Source of the DNA: Betaproteobacteria bacterium
Lineage (GTDB): Bacteria > Pseudomonadota > Gammaproteobacteria > Burkholderiales > SG8-41
Reading direction: 5' to 3'
DNA length: 64,000 nucleotides
NCBI GenBank assembly: GCA_021732605.1
Contig: JAKFUS010000042.1
Coordinates: forward strand, 1-64,000
This document shows positions 24,405-33,849 of this stretch, one piece after another. Numbering within the stretch: position 1 is the stretch's first letter; every line of letters starts with the position of its first letter. The notes beneath the pieces are model-generated. The model searched no databases and was not told the origin of the DNA. It was given only the letters and a program-made list of their open reading frames with translations. A program made the position numbers and the translations under genes.

Positions 24405-25352
24405 TTACTGCTTGCCAAACGCCTTGTCGTGCAGCGCCAGATCTACATAAGGCATCGGATCGGTCAGGGTTTTCTGCGGCACGCCGAAGCGGGTGCGTAA
24501 CGCGAGCACCGTGCGAATACCTTCCAGGTCCAGTGCAAGGTCACGCCAGAAACCGCCCTTTTCATCGAGCAGGATGTCGAGCGACAAACGCGCAAGCTCC
24601 GGGGTCACGGAAGCATCGTTGGCCATCAGCAGATCGGCGGCGGCAGCGCGGTTATTGCGGTCATATAGCCAGTCCATCGCATCGCGATAACCGCGCATGA
24701 ATCCAATCACCGCCGCCTGGTTGTTTTTGATCCACGTCCGCTGCGCGAAACCGGTGCGGCCCTGGTAACGGCCGAGCAGTTCACGCGCCGTACCCAGTTT
24801 TGTGAATCCCTGGTCGGCTGCAATCTTGTCCAGCGGCGTGGCGAGCAGGCCCGCGGCATAATTTCCATCCAGCATCGCACGCAGACGCATCGGCCCGCCG
24901 CCCGTGCGCTCGTAAGTCACATCGGCATCGGTCATGCCGGCACGCGCGATCATCTCGCGCAGGATGAAGGCATAACCGGTGGTCAGCGCATCCACCGCAA
25001 TTTTCTTGCCGCGCAGATCCGCAACCGACTTGATGTCTGGACTGGCCATCAGGCTCTGGAAACTGTCGTCCACACCCATGAACGCAACCAGATCGCAGGT
25101 GCCCGTGAATTCCGCTTCACCCTGGCCCTCCTGGTACGCCACCAGGTTGTCCATGGCGGTCACGGTGAGATCGAACTTGCCTTCGATCAGATTTTTCATC
25201 AGGAACACCGAATTCGGCGTATGCGTGATGTTGACCTCAATGCCATGCATCGAGAAGAAGCCCTGGCGCTGCGCCACCCATGCCGGCAGCGAATAACCGC
25301 CGCCGAAAGTGATCATGTTGACGGTCTGCAGGGGCTTTTTATCGTTGGACAT
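24405..25352 (-). CDS. NMT1/THI5-like (SsuA/TauA-type) binding protein homologue without signal peptide
   Basis: A 315-residue type II periplasmic-binding-protein fold. It has the family opening ITFGGGYSLPAWVAQRQGFFSMHGIEV, FDLTVTAMDNLVAYQ in the ligand cleft, and SVADLRGKKIAVDALTTGYAF at the hinge. No signal peptide is visible from the ATG at 25352 (MSNDKKPLQTV), nor from the longer start at 25385. The protein should therefore stay in the cytoplasm, unlike transporter receptors. It may be an enzyme-like or sensory member, or the true start was missed. No ABC permease or ATPase genes are near; the divergent neighbour is an alpha/beta hydrolase. Confidence 0.82.
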   Translation of the reverse strand: MSNDKKPLQTVNMITFGGGYSLPAWVAQRQGFFSMHGIEVNITHTPNSVFLMKNLIEGKFDLTVTAMDNLVAYQEGQGEAEFTGTCDLVAFMGVDDSFQSLMASPDIKSVADLRGKKIAVDALTTGYAFILREMIARAGMTDADVTYERTGGGPMRLRAMLDGNYAAGLLATPLDKIAADQGFTKLGTARELLGRYQGRTGFAQRTWIKNNQAAVIGFMRGYRDAMDWLYDRNNRAAAADLLMANDASVTPELARLSLDILLDEKGGFWRDLALDLEGIRTVLALRTRFGVPQKTLTDPMPYVDLALHDKAFGKQ

Positions 25353-25449
25353 CGACCAGGCTCTCAAAATGGATGACTGCAACAATACACGACGCGCTGC
25401 GGCGTGAGTAGAATGCCCGCTCGTCCATCACTGCGAGCAACCCCACATC

Positions 25450-26670
25450 ATGAACGCCCCCGTGACCCGCCGCTGGACCGAACAACGCTGGCTGATCGAC
25501 AACGTCATCCGCTCGGTCGGCATCGACTGGGACCAGCCGCGCAGCATCAATTACAACGCGCCCTGCGGACCTGAAGCCAATGCCGACTTTGCCGGCATCC
25601 GCGACCGCGTCAAAAAATATGCCGATATTTCCCCTGCATTTGAAACTGCGGCCAAACGCCGTGAAGCTAAGGCCAAAGCTGCAGAAGAAGCCGGCGAGAC
25701 CGTCACCGCACGCCAGAACTATTTCATCGCCGCAGTTCAGTACGCCGCGTCACAGTGGCCGTATGACGAAAATAATGAAAAAAATCTGGCGCTTAATCAA
25801 CGCAAGCGCGAGTGTTATCTGAATTACGCCAAATACGCCGAACACAAGGTCGAGGCCGCTTGGATTCCGTTCCAGGGCAAGGCGCTCCCGGGCTGGTTTC
25901 ATCTGCCGCCCGGTTACAGCGGCGGGCGCATACCGGCGGTGGTGGCAATACCGGGTATGGACGGCTTCAAGGAAGCGAGCATTGCGATGTACGGCGATCG
26001 CTGGCTGTCGCGCGGCATCGCCGTACTCAGCGTTGAAGGCCCGGGGCAATACGAAAGCGCGGTGCTCGGCATCCCTGTCAGCATGCCGAACTGGATAGCC
26101 GCAGGCCGCGCGATCATGGACTGGATGGCAGCGCGGCCTGAGATAGACCCGCAGCGTATCGGCGTCACCGGGCAGAGCTTCGGTTCATTTTTTGCGACGA
26201 TCTCAGCCGCGTCAGAGCCGCGTTACCGCGCCTGCGCTGTGACCGCCACCTGTCTCGAACCCGGCTGCCACACCATCTTCGAAGAAGCCTCGCCCACCTT
26301 CAAGCAGCGCTTCATGTACATGTCCGGTTATACCGACGAGGCTGCGTTTGATGAATTCTGCAAAACGCTGACCTGGGAAGGCCACGCCGAAAAAATCCGC
26401 GTCCCGTACTTATGCGTGGCCGGCGAAGCTGATGAACTGTCGCCGCTCACCCACACCGAGCGGCTGCTGACCACGCTGCAATGCCCGAAACGGCTGGTGG
26501 TGTACCAGGACAGCCGCCACTCGGTCGGCAACGTGCCCGCCGCCAGTCTCGGCCCCACACCCGCAGTGCTGGTCGCGGACTGGATGAACGCCCGCCTCGC
26601 AGGCCAACCGTTCACCAGTGAGCGCTGGTTCGTGGAATCTAGCGGCAAAGTACAAGCGACGCCGTACTAA
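25450..26670 (+). CDS. Alpha/beta hydrolase (FrsA / pseudooxynicotine-hydrolase-like)
   Basis: A 406-residue hydrolase with a helical N-terminal cap (to about residue 130) and an alpha/beta domain. The nucleophile elbow is GVTGQSFGSFFA. The acid is in VAGEADELSPLTH, and the catalytic His is in QDSRHSVGN. Long-cap members such as 2,6-dihydropseudooxynicotine hydrolase cut C-C bonds, and others act on esters; the choice here is open. It is divergent from the signal-less binding-protein homologue, with about 97 bp between them, and convergent with a Bug gene 9 bp away. Confidence 0.88.
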   Translation: MNAPVTRRWTEQRWLIDNVIRSVGIDWDQPRSINYNAPCGPEANADFAGIRDRVKKYADISPAFETAAKRREAKAKAAEEAGETVTARQNYFIAAVQYAASQWPYDENNEKNLALNQRKRECYLNYAKYAEHKVEAAWIPFQGKALPGWFHLPPGYSGGRIPAVVAIPGMDGFKEASIAMYGDRWLSRGIAVLSVEGPGQYESAVLGIPVSMPNWIAAGRAIMDWMAARPEIDPQRIGVTGQSFGSFFATISAASEPRYRACAVTATCLEPGCHTIFEEASPTFKQRFMYMSGYTDEAAFDEFCKTLTWEGHAEKIRVPYLCVAGEADELSPLTHTERLLTTLQCPKRLVVYQDSRHSVGNVPAASLGPTPAVLVADWMNARLAGQPFTSERWFVESSGKVQATPY

Positions 26671-26678
26671 CGTAAAAA

Positions 26679-27662
26679 TTATTCCGGCTTTAAACCCGCG
26701 GCTTTAACCACCTTGGCCCACTTCGCCATGTCGTTACGGATGCCGGCGGCGAATTCCTCGGGCGTGTTGCCCACCGGGTCGGCGCCGCTGGCCTGAAAGC
26801 GCTCCTTCACCGTGGCATCCTGCAACGCAAAGACCACGCCCTTGTGCAGCTTGGCGACGACATCGCGGGGCGTGCCGCCGGGCGCCATCAATCCGTACCA
26901 CTGCACGGCTTCGTATTCGGGGACACCCTGCTCGGCAATGGTTGGGATGTCAGGGGCAGCGTTGGAGCGCCTGGCACTGGTCACGCCATAAGCGCGCAGC
27001 CGGCCGGCTTTGACCTGCTGCGTACCGGTGATCATGTTGGTGACCATGAACGGCACATAACCGGCCACCAGATCGGCAATCGCCTGATTGGCGCTCTTGT
27101 AAGGCACATGCACCATCTTCAACCCCGCCATGCTGAGGAACATCTCCATGCACAAATGCAGATTGCTGCCAGTACCAGCCGAGCCAAACTCCAGCTTGCC
27201 CGGACGGGATTTCGAAAACGCGATCAGCTCTTTGATGTTTTTCGGCTGCATTGACGGATGGGCCACCAGCACATTGGGCAGGATCACGAGCTGGCTGACC
27301 GGCGCGAAATCCTTGACCACATCGAATGGCATGTTCTTCTGCATCGAAGGCTGGATGGTAATGCTGCTGACGCCAGCGAGCAGGGTGTAGCCGTCGGGCG
27401 CCGCGCGCGCGACGGCTTCGCTGCCGATCAGCGATCCGGCCCCTGGACGGTTTTCGACGAGGACCCGCTGGCCGAGAAACTCATCAAGCTTGGGCGCAAC
27501 CAGACGTGCCGTGGAGTCGGTGCCACCGCCGGCCCCGGAAGGCACGATAATCCGGATCGAACGTACTGGATAATTCTGTTGCGCCGCAACGCCCAGCGCT
27601 ATTCCGAACAGTGAAATGCCCATCAGGCTGCAGACCATCCGGATTTGATAACTAGCTGACAT
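26679..27662 (-). CDS. Bug/TctC family solute-binding protein
   Basis: A 327-residue precursor. AGGAG lies seven bases before the ATG at 27662, and the signal peptide ends near LGVAAQQ. The first loop is serine-containing, VPSGAGGGTDSTAR, in place of the usual proline-rich form; ENRPGAGSLIGSEAV follows. Gene order (hydrolase convergent, metallo-beta-lactamase-fold gene divergent) gives no substrate hint. Confidence 0.93.
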   Translation of the reverse strand: MSASYQIRMVCSLMGISLFGIALGVAAQQNYPVRSIRIIVPSGAGGGTDSTARLVAPKLDEFLGQRVLVENRPGAGSLIGSEAVARAAPDGYTLLAGVSSITIQPSMQKNMPFDVVKDFAPVSQLVILPNVLVAHPSMQPKNIKELIAFSKSRPGKLEFGSAGTGSNLHLCMEMFLSMAGLKMVHVPYKSANQAIADLVAGYVPFMVTNMITGTQQVKAGRLRAYGVTSARRSNAAPDIPTIAEQGVPEYEAVQWYGLMAPGGTPRDVVAKLHKGVVFALQDATVKERFQASGADPVGNTPEEFAAGIRNDMAKWAKVVKAAGLKPE

Positions 27663-27898
27663 TCTGATCTCCTCAGATATCCGGTTCATGGCCCGGATGT
27701 TTATTGAATAGTGTGATGATTCTGGCGGCACCCCTCACTGTTGTAAAGCCGCACGGCGCCAAGAAACACCATCCTCAGGGCAGTTATTCCGCCAGTCCGG
27801 CAAAAATTTCCCGCAACATTCACGACATGTTCTGCGGGCATAATGACCGTTGATGCAGCAGGGGGAGGCCCGGCTGCAAACACTCCGGAGGTACAACC

Positions 27899-28798
27899 AT
27901 GTTGCGCACCATGATTGCCATCATCACCCTGGGGCTCGCCGCCGGCGCCGCCGCCCAGGACCAGCCTGCCGCCGCACCTGTCGAAAAACCGCCGCTCTAC
28001 GCCACCACCAAAGTTGACGGCACCGACAATGTCTACGTGTTCCGTTACGGCAACCACCAGGCGATGTTCGTCGTCACTTCCGCCGGCGTCATCGCCACCG
28101 ACCCCATCGGCTACGGCCGGCCGCAGGCAGTAACCACCTACCTCGATGAAATCAAAAAAGTCACCGACAAACCGGTCAAATACCTGATCTACAGCCACCA
28201 CCACTACGACCACATCGCCGGCGGCAAACCGTTCAAGGACGCAGGGGCCAAAATCATCGCCCACAAACGCGCCAAGGAACGCCTTGCATTGATCAAGGAT
28301 CCGCACACCCCGCTGCCCGACGAGGTCATGGACGAAAAACGCGTCATCAAGCTCGGCGATACCTCCCTCGAGCTGACATACCACGGCCTCAACCACTCCG
28401 ACAGCACCATCGCCATGCGTCTGCCCAAGGAAAAAATCCTGTTCGTGGTGGACGTGCTGCCCGTGGGTTCGGTGCCCGGCCGCGGCATGATCGACTTTCA
28501 TCCGCTGGAAGCCGAAAAATCCATCGAATCCATGCTGGCGATGGACTGGGAGAGGATGATCCCCGGTCATCCCGGCGCACCCAATGGCCGCCTCGGCACC
28601 AAGGACGACGTGCGCGCGCAACTGCAATTCCTGCGCGATGCCTCCGCTGCAGTGAAAACAGCCGCCCGCGAAGGCAAATGCTGGGAACCGGCGGAAAAGG
28701 AAGTGACGCTGCCGCAGTATGAAAACTGGCCCGGCTACAAGAACAACCTGCAGTTCGTGCTGCGCCGCTACTGCGGCCTGTGGGGCCGCGGCACCTGA
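27899..28798 (+). CDS. MBL-fold metallo-hydrolase, exported
   Basis: A 299-residue protein with a signal peptide (MLRTMIAIITLGLAAGAAAQ). The dinuclear zinc motif is IYSHHHYDHIAGG. Later ligands are His in HGLNHSDSTI, Asp in FVVDVLPVG and His in IPGHPGAP. Periplasmic members of this group hydrolyse thioesters, lactones or similar compounds; beta-lactamase activity is not implied. GGAGG precedes the ATG. The 236 bp shared with the divergent Bug gene presumably contains both promoters. Confidence 0.9.
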   Translation: MLRTMIAIITLGLAAGAAAQDQPAAAPVEKPPLYATTKVDGTDNVYVFRYGNHQAMFVVTSAGVIATDPIGYGRPQAVTTYLDEIKKVTDKPVKYLIYSHHHYDHIAGGKPFKDAGAKIIAHKRAKERLALIKDPHTPLPDEVMDEKRVIKLGDTSLELTYHGLNHSDSTIAMRLPKEKILFVVDVLPVGSVPGRGMIDFHPLEAEKSIESMLAMDWERMIPGHPGAPNGRLGTKDDVRAQLQFLRDASAAVKTAAREGKCWEPAEKEVTLPQYENWPGYKNNLQFVLRRYCGLWGRGT

Positions 28799-28814
28799 TC
28801 GCCACACCGCCAAC

Positions 28815-28840
28815 AAAAACCCCGCAATCGCGGGGTTTTT
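28815..28840. terminator. Bidirectional terminator
   Basis: AAAAACCCCGC (28815-28825) and GCGGGGTTTTT (28830-28840) form a perfect stem around AATC, followed by two more T. It serves the MBL-fold gene and the convergent dienelactone hydrolase. The stem sequence is the same as that of the terminator at 23215, with a different loop. Confidence 0.92.
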
Positions 28841-28888
28841 TTATTCAGCAACCATCGTTCAGCCGCGCCGCATTTAAGCACGCCGCTT

Positions 28889-29779
28889 CTAAGCCCTCAA
28901 ATGCTGGTTGAAAAACTCCAGCGTACGCTGCCACGACAGTTTCGCCGCTGACTCTTCAAACCGCGGCGTCGTGTCGTTGTGGAAACCGTGCAATGTATTT
29001 GGATAGATGTGCGCCGTGTACCGGACCTTGTTCGCCTTCAGCGCCTCTTCGTACTCCGGCCAGGTCTTGTTGACGCCCTCGTCGTCGCTGGCGAAGTGCA
29101 GCAGCAGCGGCGCCTTGATTTTCGGCACCTCCGCTGCCGGAAGCTGGCGACCGTAGTACGGTACCGCAGCGGCGAGTTCGGGCATGCGCGCAGCCAGCAT
29201 GTTGCAGATGTAGCCGCCGAAGCAGAATCCGACCACGCCCATTTTTCCGGTAGTGTCCGGCCGCGATTTCAGGTACAGCGCAGCGTTGTAGAGATCTTCC
29301 TCGCGCTTTTTTGCATCCTGCCCGGCAAACATCGCGCGCGCCTTGTCTTCATCGCCGGGGTAGCCACCGAGCGGCGCCAGCGCATCCGGCGCAAAAGCAA
29401 CAAAATTTGCCGTCGCCAGCCGCCGCGCCACATCTTCGACATAGGGATTGAGGCCACGGTTTTCATGGATCACCAGCACCGCCGGCAGCTTGCTGCTGCC
29501 GGTGGCCGGCTGCGCCAGATAACCGCGCATCTTTCCGGAGCCGCCGGGCGAGTCGTAATCCACATACCCGGCCTTGATGCGCTTGTCGTCTTTCGCCACC
29601 TGCTGTGCCCAGGCGAAATTCGGCTTCAGGCTTTCGAGCATTGCGGTTGCGGTAAATGCACCTACCGCGAATTTCGCGGCACGATCGAGAAATTCGCGCC
29701 GGTCCAGCTGGCCATGCACATAACCGTCAAACAATTTCAGCACTTCCGGTGGAAAATCACTCGCTTTTTTGCGTTCCAT
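28889..29779 (-). CDS. Dienelactone hydrolase family protein, probably Tat-exported
   Basis: A 296-residue hydrolase. The N terminus carries HGQLDRREFLDRAAKFAVGAF, a twin-arginine-like pattern with a hydrophobic stretch, so export by Tat is likely. The active site has the cysteine nucleophile in GVVGFCFGGYI, the partner Glu in VIHENRGL, Asp in FASDDEGVN and His in YPNTLHGFHND. Classical enzymes open dienelactones in chloro-aromatic degradation; related members act on other esters. It lies 59 bp downstream of an amidohydrolase gene on the same strand. Confidence 0.9.
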   Translation of the reverse strand: MERKKASDFPPEVLKLFDGYVHGQLDRREFLDRAAKFAVGAFTATAMLESLKPNFAWAQQVAKDDKRIKAGYVDYDSPGGSGKMRGYLAQPATGSSKLPAVLVIHENRGLNPYVEDVARRLATANFVAFAPDALAPLGGYPGDEDKARAMFAGQDAKKREEDLYNAALYLKSRPDTTGKMGVVGFCFGGYICNMLAARMPELAAAVPYYGRQLPAAEVPKIKAPLLLHFASDDEGVNKTWPEYEEALKANKVRYTAHIYPNTLHGFHNDTTPRFEESAAKLSWQRTLEFFNQHLRA

Positions 29780-29838
29780 GACGACCTCCTGGTTAAGAGT
29801 CAGGCGAAAGAATCAGGATCAAAGGATCGGTTAAAAAA

Positions 29839-30909
29839 TTAGAGCGGAATGCCCAACAACTTTGCCGCGGTCTCGCTCAACATCGCGCGTTTCTCTGCGT
29901 CGGTGAAGCCCGGTGCATTGAGGATGTGATTCACCGAATCAGCCTGCCACGGAATCGGGTGGTCGGTTCCGATCACCAGCTTGTCGACACCGACTTCCGC
30001 CGCCAGGTGACGCAGTGCCTCGTCGGTAAACACCAGCGTGTCGTAATACATGTCACGCAGGTACTCGGTCGGTTTTTTCTTCAGCTTCACGCCGGTGTCC
30101 ATCTCCGGTGCCACACGCAGGCTGTTGTCCGATCGCGGCGCATACGAAGGCAGGTAACCGCCGCCATGTGCAGAACAGATTTTCAGGCCCGGGAAATGGT
30201 CGAGCATGCCGTCAAAAATCAGGTGTGACAGCGCGATGGTGGTGTCGAGCGGGTTACCGATGGTGTTCGACAGCCAGCCGTTGCCCTTGAAGCGTGACTC
30301 CAGCGGCGCCGTGCCCCGCGGATGAATAAAAATCAGCACGCCGAGTTCCTCGGCTTTTTTCCAGAACGGGTGCAGGTACGGATCCGAGAACTCCCTGCCC
30401 GGAATGCTGGTGCCAACCGCGGCGCCGCGCAGCCCCAGCTTCTTCACTGCATATTCAAGCTGTTGTGCGGCAAGCTCCGGAAACTGCAAAGCCACCGAGG
30501 CATAGGCCACAAAACGGTCCGGGTAGGTGTCGCACCAGTCGGCGAGTTTTTCGTTCTGGATGCGCACGACTTCCGTCGCCAGATCACGCTCGGCGTGATA
30601 CCAGAGCGGATTGATGCTCAGCGCCTCGATGTCGATGCCCTGCTCATCCATCTCGGCAATGCGCCGCGAACCGACATCACCGAGACCGGGGCCGCGCTGC
30701 TCTTCGACCGTCGTGCCCAGCAGCGCCAGCGCCTCGGCCACCACGCAATGCGCATGCACATCGATGGTTTTGACGCGCTTGCCGTTCACCAGCACCTGGC
30801 GGCGACGTCCGCCCGCCTGTCCTTGTGCGGCATTGCTCATGTTGCAGCCGGTAAAGATGAGTCCGCCGTCGTTGTGGGCGCAGCGGTGTTCGGAGTTACG
30901 TATGCTCAT
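29839..30909 (-). CDS. Amidohydrolase family protein (ACMSD-like, PF04909)
   Basis: A 356-residue TIM-barrel metal enzyme. The N-terminal metal motif is TIDVHAHCV. Further conserved pieces are IFIHPRGTAPLESR, CSAHGGGYLPSYAPR and the catalytic-Asp segment KLVIGTDHPIP. Relatives are decarboxylases (ACMSD, gamma-resorcylate decarboxylase) and lactone hydrolases. GGGGG stands six bases before the ATG at 30909; the open frame extends further upstream but with no family resemblance. With the dienelactone hydrolase downstream it suggests degradation of an aromatic acid or lactone. Confidence 0.9.
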   Translation of the reverse strand: MSIRNSEHRCAHNDGGLIFTGCNMSNAAQGQAGGRRRQVLVNGKRVKTIDVHAHCVVAEALALLGTTVEEQRGPGLGDVGSRRIAEMDEQGIDIEALSINPLWYHAERDLATEVVRIQNEKLADWCDTYPDRFVAYASVALQFPELAAQQLEYAVKKLGLRGAAVGTSIPGREFSDPYLHPFWKKAEELGVLIFIHPRGTAPLESRFKGNGWLSNTIGNPLDTTIALSHLIFDGMLDHFPGLKICSAHGGGYLPSYAPRSDNSLRVAPEMDTGVKLKKKPTEYLRDMYYDTLVFTDEALRHLAAEVGVDKLVIGTDHPIPWQADSVNHILNAPGFTDAEKRAMLSETAAKLLGIPL

Positions 30910-31057
30910 TGATTCCCCCTGAGGTTTGCGGCAGACCGGTATCCGCCAGATGTGATTGCGGCGCACAGAATAACAGCGCCGGAAGGTCCATACCATGACC
31001 TTGTTGCAGACATGCGCCGGCACTGCTTTACAATCAAAGCCCGAAGAGGAACAGCCC

Positions 31058-31735
31058 ATGGATCTCAGCATCTGGGCCCTGTGGTACGACATTGCCGCCA
31101 GCCACAAGACGGAATACCGCGACTGGTTTCATGGCGTCCACATCCCGGAAAAACTGGCGCGCCCCGGCTATCGCTGGGCGGCGCACTATGAACTCGGCCA
31201 CGGCGGACGAGGCACGGGCTATCTCGCTTTGTTCGGCGGCGACAGCACGCAGACTTTCCTCAGTCCCAGCCCCGGCCAGCTCGCCACGCGGCAAAGCGCC
31301 GATACCAAAAAATTCCTCGCCATGCGACTGCAGTCCGCCGCGGGCATCCTCGCCGAGGAATACCGCGTCGCCGGCCCCGATGCCGGCAAACGCAGTCCTG
31401 GCCTGAGCACCGCGCCGGTGCTGCAGATCGGCCATTACAACGCCCCGACCCCCGCCATCGAAGACGACCTCGGCGGCTGGTATGCCCAACAGCGATTCCC
31501 GTTACTGGCCACACTGCCCGGCTGTGTCGGCACGCGTAAAATGCTCGCCACGGTCGGCAATTACAAACACGCCATCCTGCATGAGTTCAGCAGCCTCACT
31601 CTGCGTGAACAACATTTCGCCGCGCACGAAGCCGAGCGGGATGATCCGAACACATGGATGGGCCGCGTAGTACCGCAGCTGACCCATGCACCGTATTCAC
31701 CCGCCGTTGGCTGCCGCATCTGGCCAACACCATAA
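31058..31735 (+). CDS. Conserved hypothetical protein, possibly two ferredoxin-like repeats
   Basis: A 225-residue soluble protein not firmly recognised. It begins DLSIWALWYDIAASHKTEY and has WFHGVHIPEKLARPGYRWAAHY, resembling the dimeric alpha-beta barrel (EthD-like) pattern in which a short His-containing segment binds substrate. A second similar segment, IEDDLGGWYAQQRFPLLATLPG, suggests an internal duplication. AGAGGA precedes the ATG at 31058. It is divergent from the amidohydrolase and 25 bp before a Bug gene, so it is probably part of that transcript. Confidence 0.7.
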   Translation: MDLSIWALWYDIAASHKTEYRDWFHGVHIPEKLARPGYRWAAHYELGHGGRGTGYLALFGGDSTQTFLSPSPGQLATRQSADTKKFLAMRLQSAAGILAEEYRVAGPDAGKRSPGLSTAPVLQIGHYNAPTPAIEDDLGGWYAQQRFPLLATLPGCVGTRKMLATVGNYKHAILHEFSSLTLREQHFAAHEAERDDPNTWMGRVVPQLTHAPYSPAVGCRIWPTP

Positions 31736-31760
31736 GAATAGTTCACCCATGGAGGTATTG

Positions 31761-32738
31761 ATGAGTTCGTTTGCCTGCTTGCCCCGTATCGCCCTGTTGA
31801 TCGCCGCATTATTGCCAGCAACCACGATGGCAGCCGGCGCCTATCCCGATCGCCCGGTGCGGCTGATGCTGCCCTTCCCGCCTGGCGGCCCCAGCGACAT
31901 CGTCGGCCGCATGTTTGCGCAAAAACTCGGTGAGTCCTTGGGCCAGCAGGTGGTCATCGACAACCGCGGCGGTGCTGCCGGCACCATCGCCTGCGAAATC
32001 GCCAAGAACGCCGCACCCGACGGCTACACGCTGATGCAGGCCACCGTCGGCACCATGTCGATCAACCCCAGCCTCTACCTGAAGCTGCCGTATGAACCGC
32101 TGCGCGACTTTGCCCCGATCTCGCTGCTGACTGAAACGCCGTATCTGCTGGTGGTGAACCCCAACGTGCCCGCCAAATCAGTGAAGGAACTGGTTGCGCT
32201 GGCGAAATCCCAGCCCGGGAAGATGAATTTTGCCTCGGGTGGTGTCGGTACCGGCAATCATTTCTCCGGCGAACTGTTTCGCATGCTCTCCGGCATCGAT
32301 GTCGTGCACATTCCCTACAAAGGCAGCGGCGTCGGCATGAACGATGTGCTTGCCGGCCAGGTCCAGTTCATGTTTATCAACCTGCTGCCTGCAACGCCGT
32401 TTGTCGCCAACGGCCGCCTGCGCGGTCTCGGCGTGACCAGCGCCAAACGCTCGTCCGCTGCGCCGGATATCCCCACCATTGCTGAAAGCGGATTCCCCGG
32501 TTACCAGTCAACGTCCTGGCATGGCTTCGTCGCGCCAATCAAGGTGCCGGCCCCGATCATCAAGCAACTGCATGGCGAACTCGTCAAGATTACGCAGCAG
32601 CCCGATGTCAAAAAACGCATGGTGGCGCAGGGTACTGATGTCATCGGCAGCACACCGGAAGAATTCCGCAAGGTAATCCAGATCGAATCGGCGAAGTGGG
32701 CCGGCGTCATCAAAACCGCCGGCATCAAGCCGGAATAA
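31761..32738 (+). CDS. Bug/TctC family solute-binding protein (first of a tandem pair)
   Basis: A 325-residue precursor. GGAGG lies five bases before the ATG at 31761; a signal peptide ends near TTMAAG. Ligand loops are LPFPPGGPSDIVGR, DNRGGAAGTIACEIA (with an unusual Cys) and VVHIPYKGSGVGMNDVLAG. Only 26 bp separate it from the next Bug gene. The two differ throughout, so this is an old pair, not a recent duplication. Confidence 0.93.
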   Translation: MSSFACLPRIALLIAALLPATTMAAGAYPDRPVRLMLPFPPGGPSDIVGRMFAQKLGESLGQQVVIDNRGGAAGTIACEIAKNAAPDGYTLMQATVGTMSINPSLYLKLPYEPLRDFAPISLLTETPYLLVVNPNVPAKSVKELVALAKSQPGKMNFASGGVGTGNHFSGELFRMLSGIDVVHIPYKGSGVGMNDVLAGQVQFMFINLLPATPFVANGRLRGLGVTSAKRSSAAPDIPTIAESGFPGYQSTSWHGFVAPIKVPAPIIKQLHGELVKITQQPDVKKRMVAQGTDVIGSTPEEFRKVIQIESAKWAGVIKTAGIKPE

Positions 32739-32764
32739 ATTCAAAAACTTAAAAGGTGATCACC

Positions 32765-33748
32765 ATGTCTGCCAACCACCACGCCAGCGTCATCATCGCG
32801 ACACTGGCCGTCTGCAGCGGAATGCTGGCGGCGACTGAAAGCGGCGCGCAAACCTATCCGACGCGCGCCATCCGCCTCGTCATTCCCCAATCGGCGGGTT
32901 CTGCCACCGACACCGTTGCCCGCATGATCGGCACCCGGCTCGCGGAAAAGTTCGGCCAGCCGGTGATCCATGAAAACCGCGCCGGTGCGGGCGGCATCAT
33001 CGGGGTTGAGCTGACAGCCAAAGCAGCACCCGACGGTTACACCATCGCCATTGTCAGCGCGACGCACACCGTCAACCCCAGCCTGCGCCGCAACCTGCCC
33101 TACGACACCATCGCCGACTTTGCACCGATCACCATGGCCACCGCGCAGCCCTACGTGATGCTCGCGCATCCGTCACTGCCGGCAAAAAACGTCAAGGAAC
33201 TGGTGACCCTCGCGCGCACGCGGCCGGGACAGATCAATTACGCCTCGTCGGGCGCCGGCACCCTGGGCCACCTCGGCTTCGAACTGCTGAAGACCAGTGC
33301 CAACGTCAACATGGTGCACGTGCCGTACAAGGGCATCGTGCCCGCGATCACCGACATCACCGGCGGGCACGTGTCGCTGTTGTACTCCACCGTGGTGTCG
33401 GGCATGCCGCAGGTCAACGCCGGCAAGCTGCGCGCGCTGGCGGTGTCCTCCATCAAACGCGCACAGGTCGCACCGGGCGTGCCCACGGTCGCCGAATCCG
33501 GTTTCCCCGGCTACGACGTCAGCGGCTGGTACGGCATCCTCGCACCCGCAAAAACACCCGCCGACATCATTACCCGGCTCAACACCGAGATCGTGACCAT
33601 CCTGCGTTCGCCCGCCGCCATTGAACGCCTAGCCGCAGACGGTTCGGAAGCCGTCGGCAGCACACCGGAACAATTCGCCGCGCATATCAAAAGCGAGATC
33701 GCGAAATGGGGCAAGGTCGTGAAGGCCGCGGGGATTACTGCAGACTAA
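32765..33748 (+). CDS. Bug/TctC family solute-binding protein (second of a tandem pair)
   Basis: A 327-residue precursor with signal peptide ending ESGAQ. The first loop, IPQSAGSATDTVAR, lacks the glycine pair usual in the family; ENRAGAGGIIGVELT and MVHVPYKGIVPAITDITGG are standard. Two adjacent binding proteins without permease suggest they feed one or more distant TctAB systems, or act as sensors. An ATG at 32765 with AGGTGA upstream is preferred to the GTG nine bases earlier. Confidence 0.92.
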   Translation: MSANHHASVIIATLAVCSGMLAATESGAQTYPTRAIRLVIPQSAGSATDTVARMIGTRLAEKFGQPVIHENRAGAGGIIGVELTAKAAPDGYTIAIVSATHTVNPSLRRNLPYDTIADFAPITMATAQPYVMLAHPSLPAKNVKELVTLARTRPGQINYASSGAGTLGHLGFELLKTSANVNMVHVPYKGIVPAITDITGGHVSLLYSTVVSGMPQVNAGKLRALAVSSIKRAQVAPGVPTVAESGFPGYDVSGWYGILAPAKTPADIITRLNTEIVTILRSPAAIERLAADGSEAVGSTPEQFAAHIKSEIAKWGKVVKAAGITAD

Positions 33749-33807
33749 GTTCCATAGCGCACATAAGAGAAGGCTGATGGCGTCGCCGCCACAGAGGGTG
33801 TATATTT

Positions 33808-33828
33808 ATAAGCAATTGTTTTTATTGA
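33808..33828 (+). repeat. Copy B of the 21-bp AT-rich box, upstream of an aldo/keto reductase
   Basis: ATAAGCA, then AT, then TGTTTTTATTGA, ending 21 bases before the ATG at 33850. It matches 19 of 21 bases of copy A at 6159 and 19 of 21 of copy C at 51339. No Shine-Dalgarno sequence is visible between box and start codon. Placement suggests a promoter or operator with a very short leader. Confidence 0.7.
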
Positions 33829-33849
33829 TTATTTTATACACCGGCGCTC

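Noticed and set aside
27701-28816. A 371-codon minus-strand frame opposite the MBL-fold gene
   Set aside because: Antisense shadow, glycine/valine-rich, with no ribosome site.
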